Origin: UBA4416 sp044238845
GTDB lineage: Bacteria > Bacteroidota > Bacteroidia > B-17B0 > Aurantibacillaceae
DNA length: 64,000 nt
NCBI GenBank assembly: GCA_044238845.1
Contig: JBIICN010000017.1
Location: 6,368 to 70,367 of the forward strand
Direction of reading: 5' to 3'
Made by a program: the position numbers and the translations under genes. The notes under the pieces were generated by a model. That model made no database searches. It was given only the letters and a program-made list of their open reading frames with translations, and had not been told where the DNA came from. Of this stretch, positions 1-9,790 are shown piece after piece (the first letter of the stretch is position 1; each line of letters begins with the position of its first letter).

Positions 1-1336
1 TTACGTAAAACCCACTTTGTAGGCTGATGTTTTTGGCGACATACTTAACATTTACACCAGAATTTATAATCACATCGCCATATGTTTGAGAAGAAGTGAC
101 ATGGTCACCTGCCCAAATATTATTTTTTGCAGTATGAACGTAGTTACCTATGTATGTTGTGTTTTGAATATACCTGTCATTAGGGCAACAGTCTATTAAA
201 TCATAATTATGAAAATTAGGATGTTCTGCTTGGCCTCCAAAGTTTGTTGGTAGATAGGTTAAGGCATCATAATATGTATGATCATCATGGCAATTCCAAT
301 ACCTCAGTGAGTAATTATAAACATCCTGTGGAAATAGAGGGGAGCCGTTTGCATTTGCCCCTGACCAAAGAAATTGATAATCATTATAACCAACATCTTT
401 TAACCCATTTGGATCAAACGCATCTACTGTTATCATTAAGTGCCCAAATCTGTCATATACTTTTAATTCAATACCAATGGCATCCTGAAAAATGATACTA
501 AAAGGAGCGCCAAGAACCATCATGGCATTTTGAAAGGTACCATGTGTAATGGTTCCTAAATTAGGGGCACATGCTGCATTGCAAAAATCACTTTTTTGTA
601 ATGAAATATCGTCAATAAATATATAGGAATCTTGGCAAATATCTCCGCTACTTCCTGTTCCAATAAAACCATTTTTTCTTAATTCTAAAGCTATGTAATC
701 ATAACTGTGCATTATTGAGTTAGAGGGTGTTTTAAACGTAAAAGAAATTTTTTGCCAAGAATTTGGCGTTAGGTTTAGTGAGTTAAAATCAAATTCATGT
801 ATTGTTGTCCAATTACTGGATAAATCTCTGTAATTAGTATAGTCATCTGTGCATAAATCTGAAGCTTGTTGATTATCTGTGTAAAAAGCCTCATTTTTAT
901 ATTTAAGTTTAGTTTTTGAAAACATGACTTTTAATCTGCAATTTTTTGAACCTCTTGGTGGATTATCTGTAATGTAAACCCACATAGATAAAGTATGATA
1001 TGAATCACCCTCTACATTTTGATTGTTGAAATTTTGTTGTATTAACTCATAATTTGTCATCCCAATCATTCCATTACCACCATGGGGAGATGGATGAACA
1101 CCTAGTATGGTTTGAGTGCCAGTTCCATTATTATTAATCCAATCTGGAGAGTGAAGATCTATCGTTCCAACAGATTTAGTTCTTGTTTCCCACGAAGTCA
1201 TTTTATCAGCTTGAGCAACGTCAGTCGGCCAAGAATTTCCTCCATCGGCAGTTTCAAAATCATAGTTGTAGATGTAGTTTTGCGATCTGGCATTATAGTA
1301 TAATGTCAGAATCAAAAATAATATTATATATTTCAT
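1..1336 (-). CDS. Secreted surface protein with gliding-type C-terminal region, 3' end outside the window
   Basis: An open frame starts at the ATG at 1336 and runs without a stop to the window edge, so the C-terminus is missing. It begins with a clear signal peptide (MKYIILFLILTLYYNARSQ). The middle resembles a carbohydrate-binding-like jelly-roll region with an FIDDISL strand, typical of secreted Bacteroidota proteins. Next comes a stretch like the type B gliding-associated sorting domain (ELKVYDRFGHLM, then FLWSGANANG, then FPQDVYNYSLRYW). The visible end (GVNVKYVAKNISLQSGF) matches a motif common near the end of such surface proteins. It starts one base after the stop of the upstream gene, so the two are probably co-transcribed. 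Export is well supported; the specific function is unknown. Confidence 0.75.
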   Translation of the reverse strand, partial: MKYIILFLILTLYYNARSQNYIYNYDFETADGGNSWPTDVAQADKMTSWETRTKSVGTIDLHSPDWINNNGTGTQTILGVHPSPHGGNGMIGMTNYELIQQNFNNQNVEGDSYHTLSMWVYITDNPPRGSKNCRLKVMFSKTKLKYKNEAFYTDNQQASDLCTDDYTNYRDLSSNWTTIHEFDFNSLNLTPNSWQKISFTFKTPSNSIMHSYDYIALELRKNGFIGTGSSGDICQDSYIFIDDISLQKSDFCNAACAPNLGTITHGTFQNAMMVLGAPFSIIFQDAIGIELKVYDRFGHLMITVDAFDPNGLKDVGYNDYQFLWSGANANGSPLFPQDVYNYSLRYWNCHDDHTYYDALTYLPTNFGGQAEHPNFHNYDLIDCCPNDRYIQNTTYIGNYVHTAKNNIWAGDHVTSSQTYGDVIINSGVNVKYVAKNISLQSGFYV

Positions 1337-1337
1337 C

Positions 1338-2762
1338 TTATTTTCGACTTTCTAACTGTTTGATTCTTTTTTCTTGTTCTACCATTAAAATAGTTAGTTC
1401 TTCTATTTTTTTCAATAAGATTACGTTCATATCCGCCACGTTAATTCCATTTTCTTTAACCTCTTTTTCAGATGGTACTTCAGGCAAATGGTTGTTGGCT
1501 AAATAATAATTTTCAATATCAGATAAGTTTGGTAAATGGTAACCTTTTGCGAACACATAGTCTGCCCAATTGCTTGTGCTTACAATAATTTCTTTTGCAA
1601 CCATTTTTCCATCAACAGATAGCATTGCGTCGGAATGAGGGCCAGTTAAAGAAGGTTTTTTAATCCCAATCGCTGTTTTCCCACTTCCATAAACAGTAAA
1701 AGGTGAGCTAGTGAAATTTACATTTTCAATAGAAATTATTGGTAAACTGTTATCCCATGTTTTAAATTTTAATCCTTTTTTATTAGCGCCACTTTGGTAA
1801 ATAGTTAAGGCAGTATTAGGATCAACAGTTGGTTCGCTAACTCCATCAGCTCCAATTCGTGCATTTCCATTAACTTCAAGCTTTTCACGAGGGTTAGATG
1901 TTCCAATTCCAACATTAGTTCCATTATCATAAATTAAAGATGTTGAAGAAAGTGTAGTTGCATTGGCCCATTTAACTACATAATTTTGTGTACCCCCAGA
2001 TAATAAACCATTCACTGGCTGCCAACTAGCTAATCCAGTTGCATCAGAGGTTAATACTTTGTTTGCACCAGGTGTGCCACCTGTAATTTTAACTTGTCCA
2101 GCAACTTCTAATTTTGCAGTTGACGCTGTTGCACCAGTTCCAATACCCACATTACCACCGTTTTTTACTAGTAATAAATCTGGATTGCCTGCGGTTGTAT
2201 TAGCCGTTTCCCAGATTGATTTCCATACGCCTCCTCCAAATCCATTGCCAGCAAAAGCATAAGCACCCATTTTCACCCCAGCATATCCATATGCACAAGG
2301 CACCAATGCAAAACCTTCGCCAGATGTGGTAATGGCAGACGTTATTGAAGAGCCTGCGGGCATATCGCCACCCGCTGTTTGATGAGGCTGAAAAATTATA
2401 CCTCTCGTAGCAAGTGAAGCATTATCTGTAATTAAAAATCTACCCAGGTTGCTATGAAAACCATTTACTGCTAGTGAAGGAGTAGGGCCGAAGCCAACTT
2501 TATTACCAGTGGTAGTAAATAGTAAATGCCCAGATGAATTGGTTGTGATATCTGAAAAGATAGAGGAAGTATTAGATAATTTTAATTGATTGGAAGTACT
2601 TCTTATTTCTAGTTTTGTACCCACTGTAGGTGGGTTGACGCCTATTCCGACAGCGCCATTTGTAACTTGTTGAGCTATGTTAAAGGGAGTTCCTGTTGTC
2701 CATTGTGCGTAGGAAAACGACAAGGTTAGTAAACTAATTGCAGTTGCGAGTTGTTTTTTCAT
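1338..2762 (-). CDS. Secreted tail-fibre-like surface protein with coiled-coil C-terminus
   Basis: I place the start at the ATG at 2762, because the residues from there form a proper signal peptide (MKKQLATAISLLTLSFSYAQ); a longer reading would put 14 charged residues in front. The body has short repeats of the kind GNVGIGT..A..KLEV.G, as in phage tail-fibre and trimeric surface proteins of Bacteroidota. The C-terminus (LSDIENYYLANNHLPEVPS, then VADMNVILLKKIEEL and a Glu/Lys/Gln coiled coil) is a tail widely seen in this phylum, related in position to intramolecular-chaperone domains of tail fibres. It is the first gene of a two-gene unit with the partial gene downstream. Its role, probably surface adhesion or structure, is inferred. 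Confidence 0.75.
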   Translation of the reverse strand: MKKQLATAISLLTLSFSYAQWTTGTPFNIAQQVTNGAVGIGVNPPTVGTKLEIRSTSNQLKLSNTSSIFSDITTNSSGHLLFTTTGNKVGFGPTPSLAVNGFHSNLGRFLITDNASLATRGIIFQPHQTAGGDMPAGSSITSAITTSGEGFALVPCAYGYAGVKMGAYAFAGNGFGGGVWKSIWETANTTAGNPDLLLVKNGGNVGIGTGATASTAKLEVAGQVKITGGTPGANKVLTSDATGLASWQPVNGLLSGGTQNYVVKWANATTLSSTSLIYDNGTNVGIGTSNPREKLEVNGNARIGADGVSEPTVDPNTALTIYQSGANKKGLKFKTWDNSLPIISIENVNFTSSPFTVYGSGKTAIGIKKPSLTGPHSDAMLSVDGKMVAKEIIVSTSNWADYVFAKGYHLPNLSDIENYYLANNHLPEVPSEKEVKENGINVADMNVILLKKIEELTILMVEQEKRIKQLESRK

Positions 2763-2887
2763 TTTAAAAAAATATAAAAGGTTATTATAATAATTGGTGC
2801 GCAAAACTATTTATTATGTTTTAGTTTCAGGCACCGTTAAAATGATTTTTAGCACATTATAAAAATTTGTTTAAATATTAATTATTA

Positions 2888-2895
2888 TAAATTTG
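2888..2895 (+). promoter_or_regulatory. Bacteroidota-type promoter -7 box (TAAATTTG)
   Basis: TAAATTTG fits the TAnnTTTG -7 consensus of the Bacteroidota housekeeping sigma factor. A TTG lies 18 bases upstream (2867-2869). The box ends only six bases before the ATG at 2902, so the transcript would have almost no leader. It also explains why the in-frame TTG at 2893 should not be taken as the start. Confidence 0.45.
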
Positions 2896-2901
2896 TTGCT
2901 G

Positions 2902-5823
2902 ATGTGTAAGCTAAAATATTTCAGTTTGTGGTTATTAATTGTTGTTAATTTTTCAATTAATGCACAACAACTTGATTTTAAAAGTTATACTGTAAAAAAT
3001 GGGCTTCCTTCTGATGAAGTATATAATTTGTTTCAGGATAAGAAGGGATATATATGGGCATTTACAAATTATGGGGCAGTAAAATTTAATGGCAAAGAGT
3101 TTAAGCCTGTGTTGGTAAATTTGCCTTTCAATGAATCTTTTATTTACTCGTTTTACGAAAATAAAGCAGGGCGATTATGGGTTGCAAATTCAAATGGCGG
3201 AATTTATGAAGTTAAAAATGATAGTGCATTTGTTGTAAAAGGTTCAGAAACAGCATTTATTAATACAAGAAATGCACTACACGAAATTTTTCAGCTGTAT
3301 GTGGATGATAGTTTAAATATATATACAGTTAGCAAAAACGATACTTATAAATACCTTAAAAACAAAGTGTATCAATGTGTTAATTTAAAAACAGAATTAA
3401 AAAATGATACGTCCACTTATGTTATTTATAATGAGGATAATGAGCTTATACCACTTATAACAGCTCATGCAATTGAGAAATCAAATGGAACCTTTTATGC
3501 ACTTAAAACAATAAGGATAAGCATAAAAACAAAAAATGAATTAGATAGAATGGTTTGTATTAAGGGTAACACTTTAACAGGAGCAAAGTTATTTAAAAAA
3601 TTTGGCAACGATATTTACATAAGTGTACATGATAAGATTGTTAAAGTAAATAATACAGGTAGTGTTTCCGAAATTTTATTAAATGCTGTAATTACAAATT
3701 TCAAAAAAGATAAAAATAATCACTTGTGGGTTAGCTGTGTTAATTCGGGCCTTTTTGAATTTAACGAGAAGGATTCTCTTATAAATCATTATTTTATAGA
3801 TGAAACAATCAACGATGTCCTTTTTGATTCTCAAAAAGGCTTCTGGGTTTCTTCAGGAGGACATGGATTGTATTATTGTTCAAATATGAATCTATTACAT
3901 TATTCTGAAAAGGAGTATTTAGGTTCAGCCATAAGTTTTATAAAATGGGTTGACAAAAGTTTGTTTATTGCCAACGTGCATGGAGATTTGTTTTTAGTTA
4001 ACCATAGCTCTATAAATAAAGTAAAAAACAGAAATGCATTGTGTGGCGAACCATTAGATATTATAAAATATAATGCAGGTTTTTTAGTTGCTTACAGAAA
4101 TTATTCGGAATATTTTGATTTGAAAGGTAAAACTAAATTAATGCATTTTGAAAATAAAGCAGTTGTTTTTCCAACTAAATTTATTAAGATTAGTGAAGAT
4201 TCTTTATTATTGGTTGGCAGGAGGAATATTGCATTTTTAAGCCATAATAAAGTCGTATCGGAAGTTTTTTTTGATGTAAGGATTTATGATTGTGTTTTAA
4301 GAAATAATCAGTTGTTGTTTTGTACAAATAAGGGCATATATCTATTAAAAAATGGGCAATTAGTTCGTCCCAAATTTTTACATGAAACGGAAAAATTTAC
4401 TATTACCAGATCGGTAAGAGATTCTTCGAACAATTATTGGTTCTGCTCCAAAGGTAAAGGTGTTTTTAAATTATCAACTTTTGATTTATTAACTAATTAC
4501 GACATGTCTCAAGGGATGCCTTCTGATATTGTAAATGATCTTTGCTTTTCAGGATCGATGATGTTTTTATCAACTAATAGAGGAGTGTTTTATTCGCGAG
4601 ATTTTCCCAAGCAAACTTGGAAACTATTATATTCTGATGAAGTGAAAATGTGTTATCCTTTTCTCAAAAAATTGTATCTTGCTACTAAAAAAGGTTTAGT
4701 AGTCATTAATCGTATTGATGATGAAAATTCAAAGCCTTTAGGTTTTAACCTTGTATCGGTATCTGTTAATTCAAAAAACCTAGATTACAATGCTTTAAGT
4801 CATCTTAAGCATTTTGAGAATAATCTCGAGTTTTTATTTGATGTAATTGTATTTGATGATAGAAGAAGTGCTATTAAATATAAACTGAAAGGTGCAAATA
4901 TTTCGTATTTTAATACTATTCAGGATTATAAATTAAATTTTCAAAATTTATCACCAGGCAGTTACACATTAACTGTAAGTCCTGAATTATATACAAAATC
5001 TAATGTAGAAATTGTTATACCGTTCACTATTTATCCTGCTTTTTGGCAAACAACATGGTTTGTTGTAACCATTGTTTTATTTTTAATTGGATTTGTCATT
5101 TTAGCAGTGACGATTATTGTAAATTACAGAAGACGAAAAGAACAAAAAAAGAATGAGGTTGAAAAATTAATTCTTGAATACAAATTGGTTGCATTAAAAG
5201 CTCAGATAAATCCTCATTTCATGTCAAATTGTTTAACCGCAATTCAGCAACTTATTTTTAGCAATCACCTTCATGAAGCTAATTTATACATCGCCAAATT
5301 TAGTTTCCTTGTCAGGCAGGTATTGAACTTTTCTTCGAAAAGCCTTGTTTTGCTTCATGATGAGCTCGAGATAACAAAATTAAATGTTGAGCTTGAATTG
5401 TTGCGTTTTGAAAATAAATTTGATTTTAAAATACATGTATCTGAAACAGTTCCTGTTAATTTATTATTTGTTCCACCACTTATTATGCAACCAATAGTTG
5501 AAAATGCAATTTGGCATGGGCTTATGGGGATTAAAAATATAAGAAAAGGATTGCTGATTATTACAGTGTATATTGAGAATGAATTGTTATGTATTACTAT
5601 TGAAGATAATGGAGAGGGGAGAGTGATGAAAAAAGAAGTCAATCTAAATTATAGGAAATCTAGTGGTCTGCAAATTACACGCCAACGAATTTTAAACTTA
5701 AATAATCTGTATAATGTTAGTGGTGGTAATTTAGTTTATGAAGATGTTAAAGATATTACAGGGTTATGCACAGGCACCTTAGTTAAAATTAGTTTGCCAA
5801 TATTATTAAATGATGAATTATGA
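2902..5823 (+). CDS. LytS-type sensor histidine kinase with two-component-regulator propeller
   Basis: A membrane sensor kinase of about 973 residues. The start at 2902 gives the signal sequence MCKLKYFSLWLLIVVNFS. The N-terminal two thirds is a periplasmic beta-propeller made of reg_prop repeats (for example SYTVKNGLPSDEVYNLFQD and NHLWVSCVNSGLF), followed by a Y_Y_Y-like domain, one membrane segment near residues 720-745 and a short coiled coil. The cytoplasmic part is a His_kinase/HATPase pair: H-box AQINPHFMSNCLTAIQQL, N-box PIVENAIWHG, and G-box IEDNGEGR. It overlaps the next gene, a LytTR regulator, by four bases (ATGA), so the two form a coupled two-component system. The ligand is unknown; nearby surface-glycan genes are possible targets only by position. 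Confidence 0.9.
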   Translation: MCKLKYFSLWLLIVVNFSINAQQLDFKSYTVKNGLPSDEVYNLFQDKKGYIWAFTNYGAVKFNGKEFKPVLVNLPFNESFIYSFYENKAGRLWVANSNGGIYEVKNDSAFVVKGSETAFINTRNALHEIFQLYVDDSLNIYTVSKNDTYKYLKNKVYQCVNLKTELKNDTSTYVIYNEDNELIPLITAHAIEKSNGTFYALKTIRISIKTKNELDRMVCIKGNTLTGAKLFKKFGNDIYISVHDKIVKVNNTGSVSEILLNAVITNFKKDKNNHLWVSCVNSGLFEFNEKDSLINHYFIDETINDVLFDSQKGFWVSSGGHGLYYCSNMNLLHYSEKEYLGSAISFIKWVDKSLFIANVHGDLFLVNHSSINKVKNRNALCGEPLDIIKYNAGFLVAYRNYSEYFDLKGKTKLMHFENKAVVFPTKFIKISEDSLLLVGRRNIAFLSHNKVVSEVFFDVRIYDCVLRNNQLLFCTNKGIYLLKNGQLVRPKFLHETEKFTITRSVRDSSNNYWFCSKGKGVFKLSTFDLLTNYDMSQGMPSDIVNDLCFSGSMMFLSTNRGVFYSRDFPKQTWKLLYSDEVKMCYPFLKKLYLATKKGLVVINRIDDENSKPLGFNLVSVSVNSKNLDYNALSHLKHFENNLEFLFDVIVFDDRRSAIKYKLKGANISYFNTIQDYKLNFQNLSPGSYTLTVSPELYTKSNVEIVIPFTIYPAFWQTTWFVVTIVLFLIGFVILAVTIIVNYRRRKEQKKNEVEKLILEYKLVALKAQINPHFMSNCLTAIQQLIFSNHLHEANLYIAKFSFLVRQVLNFSSKSLVLLHDELEITKLNVELELLRFENKFDFKIHVSETVPVNLLFVPPLIMQPIVENAIWHGLMGIKNIRKGLLIITVYIENELLCITIEDNGEGRVMKKEVNLNYRKSSGLQITRQRILNLNNLYNVSGGNLVYEDVKDITGLCTGTLVKISLPILLNDEL

Positions 5824-6590
5824 AAAAGATAAGGACAATAGTTGTTGAAGATGAATATTTAAACCGAAATCTTATAACTAAAATTGTGCAAACAATTGAT
5901 AGTAATTTTGAAATAGTAGCAGAAGCTGAGAATATTGATATTGCTTTTGAACTCATAAATACTCATAAGCCTGATTTAATATTTTTAGACATTAAAATGC
6001 CAGGAGGCAACGGATTTGAATTGTTAGCACGATTTGAAAAACCAGATTTTGAAGTCGTATTTATTACAGGATTTGATGAATACGCTCTGCATGCTTTTAA
6101 TTTTAATGCTTTAGATTATGTTTTAAAACCTATCGATCTTGAAAAATTTAAAATTACATTAGAAAAGGTTAGTACTAGAATAAAATCAAAATTGTCAATT
6201 ATACACAATTTAAAAGAGATTTTAGATACCTATGATACTGATAATTTGTACATAAAAAAAATACCTATACATTATAAAGATAAAGTAGAATTAATTGATG
6301 TTAATGATATTATGTCTGTTAATGCCGATTTTGGTTGTACGGTTTTTAAAACTATTAACAATGGAAGTTTTATTACCTCAAAACAACTCTCAATGTTTGA
6401 ATTTATTTTAGAACAATTTTCTTTTTTTATAAAAATAAATAAAGGGATTTATGTTAATACTAATTACATAAAAAATTATACAAAAAGCCATATTTGTATT
6501 ATTACTCTTATAAATGAAGATGCATATGAAGTTTCTAGGAGAAAAAAGACTGAAATTTTAACCCTTCTGGCTATAAAACCCAGATTTTAA
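5820..6590 (+). CDS. LytTR-family response regulator
   Basis: A 256-residue response regulator. The receiver domain (residues 1-115) has the acidic pocket E10-D11, the phosphoacceptor D57 in IFLDIKMPGGNG, T83 and K103 (the LKP motif). The C-terminal half (about 150-256) is a LytTR DNA-binding domain, recognisable from YKDKVELIDVNDIMSVNADFG and the later FIKINKGIYVNTNYI. It overlaps the kinase gene by four bases and is its obvious partner. No operator sites are evident next to it. Confidence 0.92.
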   Translation: MKKIRTIVVEDEYLNRNLITKIVQTIDSNFEIVAEAENIDIAFELINTHKPDLIFLDIKMPGGNGFELLARFEKPDFEVVFITGFDEYALHAFNFNALDYVLKPIDLEKFKITLEKVSTRIKSKLSIIHNLKEILDTYDTDNLYIKKIPIHYKDKVELIDVNDIMSVNADFGCTVFKTINNGSFITSKQLSMFEFILEQFSFFIKINKGIYVNTNYIKNYTKSHICIITLINEDAYEVSRRKKTEILTLLAIKPRF

Positions 6591-6663
6591 AAGGATTGTA
6601 ATGCAACTTGTTTAGTAGAAACTACTTTTAAATATTTCGTTTTTTTATTTATTCTTTGATGTG

Positions 6664-6671
6664 TATATTTG
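6664..6671 (+). promoter_or_regulatory. Promoter -7 box (TATATTTG) four bases before a start codon
   Basis: TATATTTG matches TAnnTTTG exactly and ends four bases before the ATG at 6676. A clear TTG -33 box at normal spacing is not seen. If used, the mRNA would be leaderless or nearly so. Confidence 0.4.
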
Positions 6672-6675
6672 AGCT

Positions 6676-7374
6676 ATGGCAACAAAAGAAGAAGTAAAAG
6701 AGTATTACGATCATACATTTAAAGATTATCAAAAAAAGATTGGGATTAACTCAAGACATCGTTATATTTTTAAAAAATTGAAAAGTCTTGGATTAAAGTC
6801 TGATAGTGTTGTATTGGAAGTAGGTTGTGGGATAGGTTCTGTTAGTCATCTAATTCTTAAATATATTACCCAAGGTAGTTTTGTTGGTTTAGATATAAGT
6901 TCTGAAAGTATTAAAATGGCGCAAAAGTTTAATTCGTTTCATAAAAATGCCGAATTTTTAGTTAATGACATGAGTCATTTTTCTCATTCCAAAAAATTTG
7001 ATTTTGTTGTGTTTCCTGATGTATTAGAACATATTCCTGTTGAACAGCATGCTAATATATTTGAAACGATTGCCAAACACACAACTCCAAATGCTACTGT
7101 TTTAATTAATATTCCAGAGCCTAATCATTTAAACTGGCTAAGAATTCAACACCCAGAAAAAATACAAATAATTGATCAGTCCTTATCTGTACAAGATTTA
7201 TTAAATAATTGTTATCCATATGGGTTTAAATTATTTTCTGTAAATCCACATCAATTATACTATAGTGTTCCTGATTATTTGACTATAGTTTTAAAAAAGA
7301 ATATGGAGGTTAATAATGCACAATCTTTACCATACTGGAAAAGAGCAATGGATACTTTACTCTCTAAATTATAA
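6676..7374 (+). CDS. Class I SAM-dependent methyltransferase
   Basis: A 232-residue Rossmann methyltransferase. Motif I is VLEVGCGIGSVSHL (about residues 48-61), followed by the acidic residue of LDISSESI at strand 2 and the DVLEHIP sequence after strand 4, characteristic of UbiE/Coq5-like and small-molecule or glycan methyltransferases. It opens a run of glycan-type genes (second methyltransferase, flippase, glycosyltransferases), so methylation of a polysaccharide or nucleotide-sugar intermediate is the likeliest role, but the substrate is not readable from sequence. Confidence 0.85.
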   Translation: MATKEEVKEYYDHTFKDYQKKIGINSRHRYIFKKLKSLGLKSDSVVLEVGCGIGSVSHLILKYITQGSFVGLDISSESIKMAQKFNSFHKNAEFLVNDMSHFSHSKKFDFVVFPDVLEHIPVEQHANIFETIAKHTTPNATVLINIPEPNHLNWLRIQHPEKIQIIDQSLSVQDLLNNCYPYGFKLFSVNPHQLYYSVPDYLTIVLKKNMEVNNAQSLPYWKRAMDTLLSKL

Positions 7375-7517
7375 TTTTCATTTTCTACCAACAATAGAGG
7401 AGTTTTTATGAATCTATGTTGCCTGAATCAAAAAATACTAAAAGTAATTGAAATGTAGGTATCGTCTTATAAAAACTGATATTTTCATTTATAAAACAAA
7501 TAAATTAAACTACAAGC

Positions 7518-8324
7518 ATGAACAAACAAAAAATTGTATTTGAATCTTTAAAATGGATGTTAACAGATCCTGTAAATTTTTTTAAAAATTATAATCGTAA
7601 TGTGTTTTATAAAAAACAAATTTTAAAAAATAATTTTCAAACTCAGCTTCCAACTATTGATTTATTAGATTTGTTTGAAGGTAAATTTGAAGTTGAATTA
7701 AATAAATATACCTATCTAGAAAATACGTCTACAGTTTTAGATCTTGCGATTTTAAAAGAATTTGCAAAAAGGATGAAGGATTGTAATTATTTTGAAATAG
7801 GTAGTTTGAGAGGAGAATCTTTATTTAATGTTTCGGAGGTAGCAAAACATTGTACCTCACTAACACTTTCTCAAGAACAAATGAAAGGGTTTAATTTTAA
7901 ACCAGCTTTGCTACAAAGTGCCAATTTGTTTAATTCTCAAATTAAAAATTTAACACTTATCGAAGATAATTCCTTAAACTATGATTTTTCTAAACTTGGA
8001 AAATTTGATTTAATTTTTATTGATGGTGATCATACTTATAATGGGGTCAAATCTGATACTCACAATGTATTTAAACATCTTATCCATGAGAATTCAGTAA
8101 TTGTTTGGCATGATTATACCTATTATCCCGAAACTGTTAGGCACGAAGTTCTTTGTGGTATTTTAGACGGAATACCAGCATCTCATCACAAAAATTTATA
8201 TCATGTGTCGAATACCATGTGTGCTATATATTCTACAAATCCTAATTTAAAAGCTAATATGCTAAGTTTTCCAACTGTGCCTAATAAAATATTTAAGGTA
8301 AATGTTTTGGCAACCCGATTGTAA
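7518..8324 (+). CDS. Class I SAM-dependent methyltransferase, glycan-cluster type
   Basis: A 268-residue protein with a Methyltransf_24-like core: NYFEIGSLRGESLFNVSEVA forms the SAM-binding glycine region, and LIFIDGDHTYNGVKSD followed by VIVWHDYTY is the usual metal- or substrate-binding part of this family. It is not closely similar to the preceding methyltransferase. It ends three bases before the TTG start of the flippase gene, indicating one operon. A role in modifying a surface glycan, or its lipid-linked precursor, is inferred from position. Confidence 0.82.
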   Translation: MNKQKIVFESLKWMLTDPVNFFKNYNRNVFYKKQILKNNFQTQLPTIDLLDLFEGKFEVELNKYTYLENTSTVLDLAILKEFAKRMKDCNYFEIGSLRGESLFNVSEVAKHCTSLTLSQEQMKGFNFKPALLQSANLFNSQIKNLTLIEDNSLNYDFSKLGKFDLIFIDGDHTYNGVKSDTHNVFKHLIHENSVIVWHDYTYYPETVRHEVLCGILDGIPASHHKNLYHVSNTMCAIYSTNPNLKANMLSFPTVPNKIFKVNVLATRL

Positions 8325-8327
8325 GTT

Positions 8328-9773
8328 TTGATATCTAATAGATTTATAAAATCTTCCTTTTTAGTAACTATAGGAAATGCTTTACCTCTTTTATCTGGTA
8401 TTGCATTATTGCCTTTTTATATTAATATTTTAAGTGCCGACCAATTTGCTGAATTAGCCATTTATATAAGTATATCTTTATTAGCTCAATTGTTTTTTGG
8501 TTTTGGACTAGAGGCCTATATGAGCATAGCTCCTATTAAATTTAAGGAAGAGCATTCTGTATTGCAAAAGGGAATCAGTTCCCTTTTTACATTTACAATT
8601 ATTTTGGGTTGTTTTCTTATTTTATTAGCGTTTTTTTCTGGAAATTATATTTTCAAACAAATTTTCGACACCAATATTGAGTTTTTCCCTTTTGGTTTTT
8701 TATCAATTATTACGGCATTTTTCAACAACTTTTTTAAGTTGCATAATAATTTATTATTATCTCAGCAAAAAATAAAAGAATACTTTATGGCTAATGTTAT
8801 CAATTTCATTGCCACTTTATCAATTTCATTAATTGGACTATTTATTTATCAAAACTCATTGTGGGGGCCTATTTTGGGTAGATTTTTATCGGGTATTATT
8901 ATTTTTGTTTTAAGTTTTATTGGGTTTATCCGGCATTACAATTTTAAATTACAGTTTAATTTTCTTAAAAAAGGGCTTGAATTCTCGATTCCGATGCTTG
9001 TTTTTTTTGTATTTAATTGGGCTATGAATTATTATGATAGAATAATTATCGAAAATAATATGCCTTTGGCTGATTTAGCTGTGTATGATTTTGCTACTAA
9101 GTGCAGCCTTCCGTTAGAGTTTTTACAAAATGGATTGTTTGCAGCAATTACACCTTTAATTTATAAAATTTGGAGAGAACAGAATTTAAATGAAAGCACT
9201 CCCGAAGTCAATCGTTATTTTAATGGTTACTCTGCTGTTTTTTTAATTTTAATTCCACTCTCATGTTTGTTTATTCCTTTGCTAGTTCCATTAGTTATTC
9301 ATAAAGCAATTTATTTTGAGTCATTTAAATACATAGGTATTATTGCTGTAGGCTATTGTTTTAAGGCATATTACTTTATGTATTATGTTGTTGCTTTATA
9401 TCACAATAAAACTAAAGTAATGCCAGTGGTGTATTTAATTTTGGCAACTATTCAAATCACCCTTATGTTAATCAGCACTTCTTATTTTGGTATTATGGGA
9501 ATTATTTTGAGTACTTTATTTGTAAAGGTGATACAACCTATTGTCATGTCCTTTTTTGTAAAAGATCTTTTTATCTTTAATTTCAATAAATTAAAAATAA
9601 TTTATTTACCATTAATTTTCATGGTAGTTGTTTTAATATCTCAGTATTTTATAAATACAATTTCTATTTACTGGATATATAGTTTTCAGTTAATAGTTGC
9701 TCTAAGCGCCGTTTATTTTGTGTATAAAAATGAATTATTGTTTGTGGCATCCAAATATTTAAAAAGAAAATAA
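8328..9773 (+). CDS. Polysaccharide flippase (Wzx-like, MATE/MVF superfamily)
   Basis: A 481-residue, very hydrophobic protein with about 12-14 membrane helices. The start (MISNRFIKSSFLVTIGNALP) and the FSIPMLVFFVFNWAMNYYDRIII segment are typical of O-antigen and exopolysaccharide translocases that flip undecaprenyl-linked oligosaccharides across the inner membrane. The only reasonable start is a TTG at 8328, three bases after the preceding stop, consistent with translational coupling. It ends 17 bases from the convergent glycosyltransferase gene. No polymerase (Wzy) or initiating transferase is in the window, so this is only part of a glycan locus. Confidence 0.85.
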   Translation: MISNRFIKSSFLVTIGNALPLLSGIALLPFYINILSADQFAELAIYISISLLAQLFFGFGLEAYMSIAPIKFKEEHSVLQKGISSLFTFTIILGCFLILLAFFSGNYIFKQIFDTNIEFFPFGFLSIITAFFNNFFKLHNNLLLSQQKIKEYFMANVINFIATLSISLIGLFIYQNSLWGPILGRFLSGIIIFVLSFIGFIRHYNFKLQFNFLKKGLEFSIPMLVFFVFNWAMNYYDRIIIENNMPLADLAVYDFATKCSLPLEFLQNGLFAAITPLIYKIWREQNLNESTPEVNRYFNGYSAVFLILIPLSCLFIPLLVPLVIHKAIYFESFKYIGIIAVGYCFKAYYFMYYVVALYHNKTKVMPVVYLILATIQITLMLISTSYFGIMGIILSTLFVKVIQPIVMSFFVKDLFIFNFNKLKIIYLPLIFMVVVLISQYFINTISIYWIYSFQLIVALSAVYFVYKNELLFVASKYLKRK

Positions 9774-9790
9774 TAGTGTTTAAGTTATGT

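Noticed and set aside
1112..1506. Plus-strand frames antisense to the surface-protein genes
   Set aside because: The minus strand carries a continuous frame with signal peptide and typical domains; the plus frames overlap two genes and have no features.
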